DNA of 64,000 nucleotides from positions 684,001 to 748,000 of the forward strand of contig NZ_CP129970.2 in the NCBI RefSeq assembly GCF_030503895.2, read 5' to 3'. The DNA comes from Marivirga arenosa (GTDB lineage Bacteria; Bacteroidota; Bacteroidia; Cytophagales; Cyclobacteriaceae). The notes under the pieces are model-generated. The model was not told where the DNA came from. It saw only the letters and a program-made list of their open reading frames with translations, and did not search any database. Both the position numbers and the translations under genes were made by a program. Positions 15,404 through 25,849 of the stretch are shown piece by piece (positions within the stretch are counted from its first letter, which is position 1; each line of letters opens with the position of its first letter).

Positions 15404-16585
15404 ATGAGTGTAAATATAGTAGGTGCCTATCATTCTCAATTTGGAAAATTAGAAGATGACACGCTCTATTCTTTGTATGAAAAAGCAGCTTTAGGGGTAT
15501 TAAAAGATGCTAAAATGGAAGCCTCAGAAATTGATGGTGTTTTTGTTGGCAATTATAGTGGTGGTGCTTTTAATCATCAAGAAAATATAGCCCCATATGC
15601 TATTAATATACTTTCTGAACTACGACACAAACCCATGTACAGAACTGAAACTGCATGCTCATCTGGTTCTTCTGCAATCCATATGGCTATTATGGCCATC
15701 AAATCGGGCATGATGAAACGCGTGATGGTTGTGGGTTTGGAAAAAATGACTTCATTAGATTTAAAAGGAATAACGGAAGCCTTAGCGATGGCAACCTTTT
15801 GGCCAGAGGAAGGAAATAAGAAGGTTACAGCTCCTTGTATGTTTGCTGATTTAGCTAAAGGTTGGATAAAAAAATATCAATTTTCTGAAGAGCAATTGAG
15901 AGCTCAGCTCGCTAAAATTTCTGCAAAAGCTTATTCAAATGCCACTGAAAATCCATTAGCACAATTACAAAAAGCTAAAACTGCTGATGAAATACTGGCC
16001 CTCCCAGATGAGAAGAATCCTGTAATTTTTGCCCCATTGCGATTGCATGATTGCTCTTTGGTTTCGGATGGCGCTGCAGCATTGATATTGGAAGATCAAT
16101 CCTTAAGAAAAAATGCTGGAGTTAATATCAAAAGCTTTTATAGTGCGGGTGACTACCTGGATAGTTTTGGAAAACATAAATCCGATTATTTTTTAGAGGG
16201 TGCGGCCTATGCGGTTGAAAAGACATTGAAAGAAGCTAAAATGGATATTACAGATATTGACATGGCTGAAATTCATGACTGCTTTACCATCACTGAATTA
16301 CTCTTATACAGCGCTATGGGAATCACCTCACCCGGAAAAGAATTTGAAGCTTTAGAAAATGGAACGGTTTTTAGAGATGGTTCATTACCTATCAATTTAT
16401 CTGGTGGTTTAAAAGCTAAAGGTCATCCAATCGGAGCCACAGGAGTTTCCATGCACGCTTATATATACAAGCAATTGATGCAGGAAGCCTATGGGATTCA
16501 GTTAAATAATAAAGCCAGTGGAATGGTTGTTAATATTGGAGGTTCTGGAACCTCCAATGCAGTATCAATTTTAGAGCGCTTTTAA
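15404..16585 (+). CDS. Thiolase family protein (acetyl-CoA acetyltransferase / SCP-x type)
   Basis: 393 residues. The nucleophilic cysteine is Cys85 in TETACSSGSSAIHMA. The C-terminal motifs are EIHDCFTITELLLYSAMG and GGLKAKGHPIGATGVSMHAY (catalytic His), ending with GGSGTSNAVSILE. The HDCF motif and the missing second Cys of classic biosynthetic thiolases point to the SCP-x/lipid-transfer type subgroup. It probably condenses or cleaves acyl-CoA; the substrate is not clear. It is single, and three bases separate its stop from that of the convergent response regulator gene. Confidence 0.85.
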   Translation: MSVNIVGAYHSQFGKLEDDTLYSLYEKAALGVLKDAKMEASEIDGVFVGNYSGGAFNHQENIAPYAINILSELRHKPMYRTETACSSGSSAIHMAIMAIKSGMMKRVMVVGLEKMTSLDLKGITEALAMATFWPEEGNKKVTAPCMFADLAKGWIKKYQFSEEQLRAQLAKISAKAYSNATENPLAQLQKAKTADEILALPDEKNPVIFAPLRLHDCSLVSDGAAALILEDQSLRKNAGVNIKSFYSAGDYLDSFGKHKSDYFLEGAAYAVEKTLKEAKMDITDIDMAEIHDCFTITELLLYSAMGITSPGKEFEALENGTVFRDGSLPINLSGGLKAKGHPIGATGVSMHAYIYKQLMQEAYGIQLNNKASGMVVNIGGSGTSNAVSILERF

Positions 16586-16588
16586 ATT

Positions 16589-16951
16589 TCAGTTTTCTTT
16601 AAGCGCTTTATCTATCTTATCAAACTCAGCAGGTTTAGTCCAGAATTGAATAATTAGTTTAGAATCTAAAGCTTCTTGCATTTCATCATTGATGGCATAG
16701 CCTGTAAGCACATAATACTTTTTATTTTCAAATCTGGATTTAGCCTCATTAATGAATTCTAAGCCTGACATTAAAGGCATATTCAAATCTGTAATGATAT
16801 TAACAATATCGGATTGTTTCTCTAATATCTCAAGTGCTTCTTCACCACTTTCAGCCTTAATCACTTCATAATCATCTTCTAATAATTTTGCGAAAATCAA
16901 GAGATTCAACTCTTCATCATCTACATATAATACTTTAGGCTTTGCGTTCAT
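16589..16951 (-). CDS. Single-domain response regulator (CheY-like receiver)
   Basis: 120 residues, a receiver domain only: acidic pair DD at 11-12, phospho-acceptor Asp55 (ITDLNMP), Thr83 and Lys106 (WTKPAE). There is no DNA-binding output. Its start overlaps the end of the upstream histidine kinase gene by 17 bases, so the pair is translationally coupled and the regulator is probably phosphorylated by that kinase. It may pass phosphate on or act by protein contact. Confidence 0.9.
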   Translation of the reverse strand: MNAKPKVLYVDDEELNLLIFAKLLEDDYEVIKAESGEEALEILEKQSDIVNIITDLNMPLMSGLEFINEAKSRFENKKYYVLTGYAINDEMQEALDSKLIIQFWTKPAEFDKIDKALKEN

Positions 16952-18995
16952 TCCGTTTTCCTTTTGGGAAGTTAATGGTAAAAATTGTTCCTTTATTTAA
17001 TTCTGATTCAAAACTTAAATCGCCATTATGTTCATTTATTATCGATTTACAAATGGATAACCCTAGTCCGGTCCCTTTACCTGGAGGTTTAGTTGTGAAA
17101 AATGGATCTGTTATTTTCTTATAATTTTCTTTAGCAATTCCACATCCGTTATCACTAATTTTAATCTGTATTTGGTTTTTTAAGGATTTGGTTTGAATGC
17201 GTAATTCTCCATAATTGGTGATAGAATCGATCGCATTTGATAATATGTTTAATACCACTTGATGTAGTTTTCCATTATTTCCATACACAATCAACTCTGG
17301 CTGCTCAAAATCTTTCGTGATTTTTATATGGTCTTTGTGCTTATGATGTAAAACTAAAATACAATCCTCAATTATTGTATTGATTTCGCATTCCTCATTT
17401 TTACTTTCACTATTTCTACTTAATAAATTCAAACTTTTAACTATACCGGTAGCTCTATCGGCTCCTTTTTTAATCCATTCAAGATATTGTGTAATCTCAT
17501 TTTGGTCTGGATTTTTCCCATTCTTTAGATGTTTATCAATGGCCAGATATCCACCTACTATATAGTTAAGAGGATTATTAATTTCATGAGCAACACCTGC
17601 AGTTAAAACACCAATAGATGCCATTTTTTCTGATAATACTAATTGAGATTGCATTTCTCTTAATTCATCTAAAGCCCTTTTTCTTTCATCTGAAAGCAGC
17701 ATTTCTCTACTCACATCCCAATTTGTACCATAAACGGCTACAGCTTTACCATTTTGATCAAATTCGGTTTTCCCTTTGGCTCTTATATGAGATATTTTAC
17801 CTGTTTTTGGTTGAACAATTCGAAATAATGTATCGAATGGCTTTTTACCGTTGATGGCTTCATTTAATTCATCTACCGATCGTTGCTTATCCTCTGGATG
17901 TAAACTTTTCTCCCAAGCATCAAAAGCACCATTAAAATCATCTTTATTGATGCCATATAATTGATACATGATATCATCCCACTTCAGCTCATTTTTTATT
18001 AAATCATAATACCAAACGCCTGACTTAGAATGCTCAGCTGCTAGCCTGTAAAGCTCAAGTTCTTCAGACATTTTTAAAATTTCCCTAGTTCTTTCCTCTA
18101 CTCTTTTTTCTAAAGTATTATTTAGCAGCTCTAGTTGTTCCTTCGAATTTTTATTTTCCGTTATATCCAAACCAACAGAATCCCAAATGATACTACCTCC
18201 TTTTTGTCGCGTAGGAATGCCATTTAAGTGTACCCATTTAATTCTTCCATCTGCTAATTGAATTCTGTGTTCAAATGACCAGTGGGATAGATTTTTTGCG
18301 GATTCACGTATAGAGTCAATGTAAGCTTGTCTATCATCCTCATGAACTCTATCCCATAGCAATTGATTATTTTCTAAGGCCTGCTCTTGTGTTATTTCAT
18401 ATAAATCATAAATCCCTTTACTAACAAATTCTAATTCGTCTGTACCATCGGAATTTAGTTTATATCTCAATACTACTCCAGGTAAATTATCAGCTATGTT
18501 ACGGTATTTCTGTTCACTTTTTATTAAAGCCTCCTCAGCCAATTTCCTTTCCGTGATATCTTCTCCTGTTGATATAAAATACTCACCCAAAGGAATAGTA
18601 TTCATGCTCAAATATTGATTTGTAGGTGGAAAGTACTCTTCCCATTTGTATGTTTCCCGATTTTGAAAAATTTGCTTTATAATGGGCAAGAATTGAGAGG
18701 TGGCATCATATCCGAATATTTCATTAGCTAGCTTACCCACCACCTCTTCTTTGGTTTTACCCCAAGCCTTCAAAGCGGCTGGATTTGCATCATCCAAAAC
18801 CCAAGTTTCTATTTCGTCATTCTCATCCCTAATTACCTTCCATAGATGAACCTCATCACCCAAATTTTCAAAAAGCGTTCGGTATTTTTCTGTTATTTCT
18901 TTTAATTCAGATTGAGTTTCTGCTAGCTGCTGACTAGCTTTATTGAGCTTCTCATCAATAGTCCTAATGCTGGTATGTAAATCTCTGTTCTTCAT
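16935..18995 (-). CDS. Multi-PAS sensor histidine kinase
   Basis: I prefer the ATG at 18995 (686 residues) because the extra 15 residues from 19040 look non-coding. Domains in order: a coiled-coil N-terminus (about 1-45), three PAS/PAC modules (about 40-145, 155-285, 310-440; the second and third carry PAC ends such as WVHLNGIPT and YGTNWDVSRE), a phospho-acceptor helix with GVAHEINNPLNYI (His ~469), and an HATPase domain with ISDNGCGIAKEN and FFTTKPPGKGTGLGLSICK. No membrane helix is visible, so sensing is cytoplasmic. The signal is unknown; the partner is the overlapping receiver protein. Confidence 0.9.
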   Translation of the reverse strand: MKNRDLHTSIRTIDEKLNKASQQLAETQSELKEITEKYRTLFENLGDEVHLWKVIRDENDEIETWVLDDANPAALKAWGKTKEEVVGKLANEIFGYDATSQFLPIIKQIFQNRETYKWEEYFPPTNQYLSMNTIPLGEYFISTGEDITERKLAEEALIKSEQKYRNIADNLPGVVLRYKLNSDGTDELEFVSKGIYDLYEITQEQALENNQLLWDRVHEDDRQAYIDSIRESAKNLSHWSFEHRIQLADGRIKWVHLNGIPTRQKGGSIIWDSVGLDITENKNSKEQLELLNNTLEKRVEERTREILKMSEELELYRLAAEHSKSGVWYYDLIKNELKWDDIMYQLYGINKDDFNGAFDAWEKSLHPEDKQRSVDELNEAINGKKPFDTLFRIVQPKTGKISHIRAKGKTEFDQNGKAVAVYGTNWDVSREMLLSDERKRALDELREMQSQLVLSEKMASIGVLTAGVAHEINNPLNYIVGGYLAIDKHLKNGKNPDQNEITQYLEWIKKGADRATGIVKSLNLLSRNSESKNEECEINTIIEDCILVLHHKHKDHIKITKDFEQPELIVYGNNGKLHQVVLNILSNAIDSITNYGELRIQTKSLKNQIQIKISDNGCGIAKENYKKITDPFFTTKPPGKGTGLGLSICKSIINEHNGDLSFESELNKGTIFTINFPKGKRNERKA

Positions 18996-19253
18996 TATAT
19001 TGTTGCTACTATCACATTTTAATATGATAGTCAAATCCAATTCTTATTTAAAAGAATGCACACCTTACATACTTTATAGTAAAAAATTAAGCTGATGTCT
19101 ATTTCACCTTATAGGATGATTCATATTTTTTATTAATATAACGTAATTTTTATCAAGTTCAGAATGATTATTCTTAAAACATTTAAATAATTTTTAGAAT
19201 AACAACACTTCTTAGAAATATCATATAAAAAAGCAATGGCTGTTAGTAAATAA

Positions 19254-19284
19254 AAAAGGCGTTAAACAAAGTTTAACGCCTTTT
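19254..19284 (-). terminator. Intrinsic terminator after the alkaline phosphatase gene
   Basis: AAAAGGCGTTAAAC and GTTTAACGCCTTTT form a perfect 14-bp stem with a 3-base loop, 25 bases after the stop of the phosphatase gene. The T-run on the minus strand extends to 19252. Confidence 0.85.
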
Positions 19285-19308
19285 AAAATGGGAATAATTA
19301 GCTAGTAA

Positions 19309-20955
19309 TTAGTTTAATACTTCTTGTATCGGTTCACCAGTAGCTCCATTCGGTAAATTAGTACCTAATATATGAGCTAAAGTAACAGCAATATCATCTA
19401 TATTTTGTCTTTTGTAGGATACTCCTTTATCTATTCCACTTCCATACCAAATTAAAGGAACGTGGGTATCATAGGCATATCCCGTTCCGTGTGTAGTAGC
19501 AGCACTTGTTTGATAAAACCACCCAGGTTGAAGTATTAATAATACATCGCCTGAACGTTTGAAGTTATAGCCCATTTGTAAGGCTGCTGCTCTATGCTTT
19601 ATATACTCTTGTTTTTGCATATCCGTTGCTGAATACGCCTCTGCAACTCCATCTAATTTTAATGCTTCATAGGTCACAAATTCCCTAACTGAATTTAAAT
19701 CTAATTTTTGATCTTCAATCAACTGATGATTCAGGAAAAATTGTTCATTAGAAAAATCTTCTATCCAGTCTCCTTGCCCATATCTAGCTTGCAATGCTTC
19801 GCTCATTTGTTTCACATATAAATCATCGTCATAATGATCTGCAGGAATTTTTTTAGATTGTAAATATTCTGGTACTTCTGCACAACCATGATCAGCCGTT
19901 ACAAAGATTAAATAATTTCCCTTTCCTACTTTTTCATCTAAAGCCTTAAATAAGCGAGCAATTTCCTGATCTAATTTGATATAGGTATCCTGTACTTCAA
20001 CTGAGCGGGGACCAAATCCATGACCGATATAATCTGTAGAGGAAAAGCTCAAGGCCATGAAATCCGTAATTTCATCTTTACCCATCTCTTCGCCTTCTAT
20101 TGCTGAAATAGCTAAATCAGCTAAAATTGAATTTCCATATGCTGTATTTGGCAACAAAGCGAAATTCCCATTTTCCTTTCTAAGTTCTTTTAAATTATAT
20201 GGAAATACAGCCTTTTCTTTTCCTCTAACCTTCATTTCATAAGGCATATCATCGGGAGATGATTGAGTATATTCATCTAAAGGCATTGAAAGCTCCCAGC
20301 TTTTATTCAGATATTGATCAGCTAGTTTTCTTGAATTGAAATCTTGTAACCATTGTGGTAATTCCTCCTTTTCATAATAAGAGCTTGTAATGAAATCTCC
20401 GGTACTTTTATCATACCAGTAAGCACCTGTTGGATTATGACCTGCTGGTAAAATCGAACCTCTATCTTTAATAGATATTCCGATCACTTTTGATTTGAAA
20501 TTCGTAGCCAAACCAATTTCATCTGTAATTGTAGAACTTAACATTCTATGAGGAGACATTTCACCTGCATCTGACTGTGAACCTATTGTGTAAACAGAAG
20601 TATCCTCAGCACAATAAACAGATGTTTTAAGATTCTTATCATACCAATTATTGGCAATAATACCATGGGTTGCAGGAGTCGTTCCAGTATAAATGGAGGC
20701 ATGACCAGGCCCTGTAAAGGTTGGAATGTAGTTATAATGGGTATTATGATTATAAAAACCTTCCGAGATCAATCGTTTGAAACCCTCTTCACCAAAATTT
20801 TCGGCATAGCGTTCAAAATAATCATGTCTTAACTGGTCAATTACTATTCCTACAACCAGTTTAGGTTTCTTCAATTCTTTGTTCTCTTTTTGTTCAATTG
20901 GTTGACATGCATTGATAAAAAACAACACTACCAAAAGATTGAAATATTTATACAT
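19309..20955 (-). CDS. PafA-type alkaline phosphatase, lipoprotein
   Basis: 548 residues with a lipoprotein signal (VLFFINAC, Cys17). The alkaline phosphatase superfamily core aligns with Elizabethkingia PafA as I recall it: metal ligand Asp40 (GIVIDQLR), nucleophile Thr81 (PTFTGPGH), Asn102, and Lys163/Arg165 (IKDRGSILPAGH), which mark PafA-type phosphomonoesterases. FSSTDYIGHGFGP, TADHG and THGTGYAYDTHVPL supply the remaining metal sites. It presumably releases phosphate from organic esters in the periplasm or at the cell surface, without the usual need for phosphate-starvation induction. It is single. Confidence 0.85.
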   Translation of the reverse strand: MYKYFNLLVVLFFINACQPIEQKENKELKKPKLVVGIVIDQLRHDYFERYAENFGEEGFKRLISEGFYNHNTHYNYIPTFTGPGHASIYTGTTPATHGIIANNWYDKNLKTSVYCAEDTSVYTIGSQSDAGEMSPHRMLSSTITDEIGLATNFKSKVIGISIKDRGSILPAGHNPTGAYWYDKSTGDFITSSYYEKEELPQWLQDFNSRKLADQYLNKSWELSMPLDEYTQSSPDDMPYEMKVRGKEKAVFPYNLKELRKENGNFALLPNTAYGNSILADLAISAIEGEEMGKDEITDFMALSFSSTDYIGHGFGPRSVEVQDTYIKLDQEIARLFKALDEKVGKGNYLIFVTADHGCAEVPEYLQSKKIPADHYDDDLYVKQMSEALQARYGQGDWIEDFSNEQFFLNHQLIEDQKLDLNSVREFVTYEALKLDGVAEAYSATDMQKQEYIKHRAAALQMGYNFKRSGDVLLILQPGWFYQTSAATTHGTGYAYDTHVPLIWYGSGIDKGVSYKRQNIDDIAVTLAHILGTNLPNGATGEPIQEVLN

Positions 20956-21078
20956 AGAGTTATATTATAATTTTTCGCTAAAATAATAGTTAAAGCTTAT
21001 TTTTAATAGTTTTTAAAGTTAAGTGTATGTTAGGGTTTAAAACAAGAAATATTAGGAGTGCATTTCATTATTGAATAA

Positions 21079-23646
21079 TCAATCACATGCCGTTTCAAGA
21101 TAATCATCAAAGTTTAAACCTTCTTTAAAAAGTACTTTACCCTCTTTGTCAAAATAAGCAATAACAATATAGTTTATTTCAGATAAGCGTCTTTCTGCTA
21201 TCCAGAATAATTCCCCTTTGCTATTATATGGATTTAATTCATTAAAAATAAAAGGAATAATCTTTTCCGCTTTTTGATTGAGAACACCATAACCTGTTGA
21301 TTGTCTTACGATATAAAAAGCTTGATTTTCAAACTCAACCTTTTTCCAAATATCAATCTCATCCAATAAATACTCATTTTGGAAAATATTAATAATACCA
21401 ATTTCACCCTCTTCCTGAACTATCGCCACCGAATCATTCAAATACTCAATAGCCTCAAAATCTGGATTTAAAACGGTTTCTCCATTTTGATTACTGATTC
21501 CGAATAAACCCTCCTCTTTAAAAATGTATAAAGAATCTTTAACGTACACTTCCAATTTGGATTGAGAATGAGGTGGGATCACTTTTAAGCTATCAACTGA
21601 TACAGCTCCAAATTTTTTATCTCTAAGGAATGGAATTAAGCCATTGTGATAAGCTCCAAAAGCATTTACTTTTCCCACGGCAATAGTATTAGCAGCTGAA
21701 TCAATTAATATTTTCTCTTTCCCTTTTTGGATTTGAACCAGGTGAGCGGTTAAAACATTATTATCCAAATCTTGCCCTTCTTTAATCTTTCTCCCAAAAC
21801 CATTAAAGAGGCGAGTGTAAGCTTTTTCATTGATAAGCTCCACAAAACGGATATTATTAGATTCTGGTGACAATTCAATATTATAATTCATTAACAGTTT
21901 AAATTGTTCTTTTTCAGCTAGTTGAACTTTTCTACCTGATTGAAATAATAAATATTGAGCAGAATCTTTCGTTGCATAAGTAAGCCAACTATTAAATATT
22001 CGAATTGAGTCATATTCAAATTGAGGATAGGATTGCAATCCATTTTGAAAAACAGCCCAGCCTCTATCTTTTTTAAGCGCTAAAACACCATCTTTTTCTT
22101 TAAAATCTTGAAATGAATTTTCAAAAAAACTATTGAGATTTGCATCTAAGATTATGATATTCCCCTCCTTGTTTTTTATCCAGTAATCCTTAAACTTGAT
22201 GACTTCAGCTCTTTCAACAGGGAAAATAACTTCCGCTTCCTTATTGAGTATGGTTTCAAATTCATTGGAATATAATCTTAAATATTCGTCATTTATCCAT
22301 TCATAATCATCATATAAATAGCTAAAATTTTTAAAATCTGATTTTGAGATTTTCTTGAATTCAGTTCTAGAAGCAATACCCAAATCATTACCCTTTTTAA
22401 GAAAAAATAGCTCTCCTTCTATCCATATACTATCAACTGGGTTTTTTAAAATATCCTCATTTATTACTGAAGTTAATTGCCAGCCTGAATTCACCTTTTT
22501 TGCAAAATGGAAATCATCTAATTTTTGAAAATCTAAGCTTTCATAGTTTAATTGATCTTTATTAGAATAATGCTCAATCCAATTTCGATTAGTAGCATCT
22601 TCTATTTCAAAAAAGCCATTATTAAAATCCTTAATTGCAACTATATTTTTATCGCTTAACTTTTCGCCATTCTTTAAATAAGCAAAAATAGAATCTTCAT
22701 TTCCCGTCAAAACAAAGGGTCTTTGAATAATAAAACAGGAATCTGGCATTATCTCTGAAAAATAAAAAGGTAATAATTCTTCCTTTTGTAGATCAAAAAG
22801 GTAGTAAAGACTGTCTTTTTTATGTGTTAAAATCTCAGATGAATTCTCTGAATAATTTAAACCATTCAAAATTGACAACGCCAGGTCTGCAGCTTCAAAA
22901 TTCGAATATTGGCTTATAAATTTTTGATAATCTGACTTATCCGCCCCGGCACTCATAATATTAAGAATCTGAAAAACTGCATCCTCAGCAAATTCAGTTT
23001 GAGGTCTTTCTTCAACATATTCTATATAATCATTAAGGCGTTGCAGCTTAGTTTTTTTCTCATAATAAAGCGTTTCGAAAACATCTCTTGCTTTTTGAGC
23101 CTGTGTAGCATTAGGATATTTCTTAAAAAATTCACTAACTGCTTGAGGTGTATTTTGAGCAATCGCATTATCATAGGCAATCTGATTTCTGAGCTTTGTC
23201 GCTTCTTCTTCAAAAAGCAGATAACGATAATCCTTTAAATAATGATTAAACGATTCCTCAGTATAAATTGAATCCGACTTTTCAAAGGCTAAAGAGTCTA
23301 TTCTTTTTCCAAGATTTACGATTGCAAGACTATCAAAATCTTTCTTAGCTAAAGTCTCTTTCTTCTTAATATTGAGATTAGGGAATGAATCAGTTGCCAC
23401 ATTAATATGATAATGTGCAGAATCGATAGCTTCTAAGTTCCATATGGGATGGCTAAAATATTTAGCCAACATATAATGAGTGGTAGGATCAGAATTATTT
23501 TTATCATATGCTTTATCAATTCGAGCTTTCGCTTTTGCCATTTTCTCTTCCTCTAAAAATTTATCAGCATTTAGTACCTTATAAGCACAGCCTGTGATTA
23601 AAAAGCTAAAAAACAGTGTATAGAGAAAAATATACAATTGACGCAT
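21079..23646 (-). CDS. TPR / WG-repeat lipoprotein
   Basis: I chose the ATG at 23646, which opens a lipoprotein signal (MRQLYIFLYTLFFSFLITGC); the longer frame to 23712 adds 22 unlikely residues. The product is 855 residues. The N-terminal ~230 contain TPR-like helices (LEEEKMAKAKARIDKAYDKN, YPNATQAQKARDVFETLY). The rest consists of beta-rich repeats of the WG type (KDRGWAVFQNGLQSYPQFEYD, GLFGISNQNGETVLNPDFE, GYGVLNQKAEKIIPFIF). The role is unknown; such proteins are usually surface or periplasmic scaffolds. Confidence 0.7.
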   Translation of the reverse strand: MRQLYIFLYTLFFSFLITGCAYKVLNADKFLEEEKMAKAKARIDKAYDKNNSDPTTHYMLAKYFSHPIWNLEAIDSAHYHINVATDSFPNLNIKKKETLAKKDFDSLAIVNLGKRIDSLAFEKSDSIYTEESFNHYLKDYRYLLFEEEATKLRNQIAYDNAIAQNTPQAVSEFFKKYPNATQAQKARDVFETLYYEKKTKLQRLNDYIEYVEERPQTEFAEDAVFQILNIMSAGADKSDYQKFISQYSNFEAADLALSILNGLNYSENSSEILTHKKDSLYYLFDLQKEELLPFYFSEIMPDSCFIIQRPFVLTGNEDSIFAYLKNGEKLSDKNIVAIKDFNNGFFEIEDATNRNWIEHYSNKDQLNYESLDFQKLDDFHFAKKVNSGWQLTSVINEDILKNPVDSIWIEGELFFLKKGNDLGIASRTEFKKISKSDFKNFSYLYDDYEWINDEYLRLYSNEFETILNKEAEVIFPVERAEVIKFKDYWIKNKEGNIIILDANLNSFFENSFQDFKEKDGVLALKKDRGWAVFQNGLQSYPQFEYDSIRIFNSWLTYATKDSAQYLLFQSGRKVQLAEKEQFKLLMNYNIELSPESNNIRFVELINEKAYTRLFNGFGRKIKEGQDLDNNVLTAHLVQIQKGKEKILIDSAANTIAVGKVNAFGAYHNGLIPFLRDKKFGAVSVDSLKVIPPHSQSKLEVYVKDSLYIFKEEGLFGISNQNGETVLNPDFEAIEYLNDSVAIVQEEGEIGIINIFQNEYLLDEIDIWKKVEFENQAFYIVRQSTGYGVLNQKAEKIIPFIFNELNPYNSKGELFWIAERRLSEINYIVIAYFDKEGKVLFKEGLNFDDYLETACD

Positions 23647-23825
23647 ATAGAGAATAGTCACTTTAAATAGTCTAAAAATAGGAAAACAATTTCTAAATAA
23701 GCGAGAAAGCATCTATAAGGTTTTCATTCTACCTAAAAGATTCAATAAGGCCGACAAATAATGCAATTGCCAATTGCATTCTAAGTAGTATATTGCGCAT
23801 TGTTTTATAGGCAGGCATTATAAAT

Positions 23826-24761
23826 ATGGATAAAATAGCCATTATAGATTTAGGTACAAATACCTTCCACTTACTGATAGTTGAAGTGAATGATGGAAAG
23901 GAGACTATTCTTTTCAAAGAAAAAATTGCTGTAAAATTAGGTGAAGGAGGAATCAGCAAAGGGAATATTAGTAAAGCCGCAGAAGAACGTGCTATTGATA
24001 CCATGAAGTATTTTAGCCATAAGCTAAAAGAAGAAAATGTCAGCAATGTTTTCGCTAGCGCTACTTCCGCAATGCGAAATGCCTCTAATGGCAAGGAAGT
24101 AATCCAACATATTTATGACGAAACTGGTATTTCGGTTCAATTAATCTCAGGGCTAGAGGAAGCAAAGTTTATTCATCAAGGAGTGAAAAAGGCACTTGAA
24201 ATAGGTCCTGAGCCAGCCTTAATCATGGATATTGGTGGTGGAAGCGTTGAATTCATTATTTGTGATCAAACAGAAGTCTATTGGATGAAAAGTTTTGAAA
24301 TTGGGGCTCAGAGATTACTAGATAAATTCCATAAACATGACCCCATTCAACCTAGAGACATTGAAAAATTAGACGATTTTTTAAGAGCCGAATTAGCTGA
24401 GCTCAAAATGAAAATGGACATCTATCAGCCTCACCATCTTATTGGCTCTTCTGGCACCTTCGATACTTTAATAGATATAGATTATCAGGAAAAAAATATA
24501 ACAAAACCTGATGAAAATTCTTTCTCTCTTCCACTTGAGGATTTCGATAGGATCTACAATGAAATTATTCATAAAAATAGAGACGAAAGAATGAAAATAC
24601 CAGGCATGATTGAAATGCGCGTGGATATGATAGTAGTTGCTGTTTGCCTCATTCAGTTTTTAATAGAAAATAATGATTTTATTAATATCAAGGTATCTAC
24701 CTATGCTCTTAAAGAAGGATTACTTGATGCTATCATCTCAAATGATTTAAATATATCTTAA
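23826..24761 (+). CDS. Ppx/GppA family exopolyphosphatase
   Basis: 311 residues: N-terminal IAIIDLGTNTFHLLIVEV (phosphate 1 motif), SATSAMRNASNGKEV, and ALIMDIGGGSVEFIICD (phosphate 2 / adenosine motif), then GAQRLLDKFHKHDPI. This is the short two-domain form without the HD-like C-terminal part of E. coli Ppx. Likely activity is hydrolysis of polyphosphate or pppGpp. The stop and the start of the next gene overlap (TAATG, shared A), so they form an operon with the dehydrogenase. Confidence 0.85.
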   Translation: MDKIAIIDLGTNTFHLLIVEVNDGKETILFKEKIAVKLGEGGISKGNISKAAEERAIDTMKYFSHKLKEENVSNVFASATSAMRNASNGKEVIQHIYDETGISVQLISGLEEAKFIHQGVKKALEIGPEPALIMDIGGGSVEFIICDQTEVYWMKSFEIGAQRLLDKFHKHDPIQPRDIEKLDDFLRAELAELKMKMDIYQPHHLIGSSGTFDTLIDIDYQEKNITKPDENSFSLPLEDFDRIYNEIIHKNRDERMKIPGMIEMRVDMIVVAVCLIQFLIENNDFINIKVSTYALKEGLLDAIISNDLNIS

Positions 24762-25849
24762 TGAGTACCTACAATTATAAAGCTTTACAAAATTTCGTAA
24801 ATGATGTATTCATTAAAATGGGTTGTCCTGATTCTCAAGCAACCGAAGCGGCTGAAGTTCTAGTAAATGCTGACTTAAGAGGAGTTGATTCTCATGGTGT
24901 AGCAAGATTACATGGCTACATCAGACTTTGGGAAGAGGGTAGAATAAATGCTACACCAGAAATTAAGATCATACACGAGACTCCTAGTACTGCTACTATC
25001 GATGGTGATAAGGGATTAGGCTTAGTGGTAGCTCCTTTTGCAATGCGAATAGCAATGGAAAAGGCAGAAAAGGTAGGTACAGGCTGGGTTTCAGTTAAAA
25101 ATTCAAATCATTATGGTATAGCGGGGCATCACAGTATGATGGCTTTAGAAAAAGATATGATTGGCTGGTCGATGACCAATGCGAGTCCTTTAGTATCACC
25201 AACTTTTTCAAAAGAGAGATTATTAGGAACTAACCCCATTTCAATTGCTATTCCTACTGAGAAGCAACCACCTTATGTAGCTGATTTCGCAACTACCACC
25301 GTAGCTAATGGTAAATTAGAGGTATTAAAAAGAAAAAATGAATCTGCACCTCTGGGTTGGGTTCAAGATGCAGACGGTAAAGGCACTACGGATGTTGATG
25401 CTTTAAAAAAAGGTGGAAGTATGTTACCTCTTGGGGGATCTAGAGAACATTCAGGACATAAAGGTTATATCTTGGGTTCTATAGTAGATATATTTTCAGC
25501 CGTACTATCAGGCGCTAATTATGGCCCATGGGCTCCTCCATTTGTTAGCTTTCTTCCATTAAAGGAAAATCCTGTAGGAGAAGGCTTAGGTCATTTCTTA
25601 GGAGCGATGCGTATTGATGCATTTAGACCTGCATCTGATTTTAAATCTCATATGGATAATTGGATTAAAACTTTCAGAGCTTCAGAAACTACTGATGAAA
25701 ACGATAAAGTTTTAATTCCTGGTGATCCTGAAAGGGAAATGAGTGAACTTAGAAAAGCTGAAGGAATACCTTTATTAAAGCCCGTAGTAAAGGATTTAAG
25801 TACTATTGGGGAAAAATTTGAATTGGATTTTGATCAGTATTTCAAATAG
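24761..25849 (+). CDS. Ldh family (malate/L-lactate-type) NAD(P)-dependent oxidoreductase
   Basis: 362 residues matching the Ldh_2 fold (not the classical Rossmann MDH). Motifs: DLRGVDSHGVARLHGY (substrate loop), VKNSNHYGIAGHHS (catalytic His region), LLGTNPISIAIPT and GHKGYILGSIVDIFS. Members oxidise 2-hydroxy acids such as malate, lactate or ureidoglycolate; the substrate here is open. It is coupled to the Ppx gene upstream, and its last 8 bases overlap the convergent outer-membrane protein gene. Confidence 0.85.
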   Translation: MSTYNYKALQNFVNDVFIKMGCPDSQATEAAEVLVNADLRGVDSHGVARLHGYIRLWEEGRINATPEIKIIHETPSTATIDGDKGLGLVVAPFAMRIAMEKAEKVGTGWVSVKNSNHYGIAGHHSMMALEKDMIGWSMTNASPLVSPTFSKERLLGTNPISIAIPTEKQPPYVADFATTTVANGKLEVLKRKNESAPLGWVQDADGKGTTDVDALKKGGSMLPLGGSREHSGHKGYILGSIVDIFSAVLSGANYGPWAPPFVSFLPLKENPVGEGLGHFLGAMRIDAFRPASDFKSHMDNWIKTFRASETTDENDKVLIPGDPEREMSELRKAEGIPLLKPVVKDLSTIGEKFELDFDQYFK

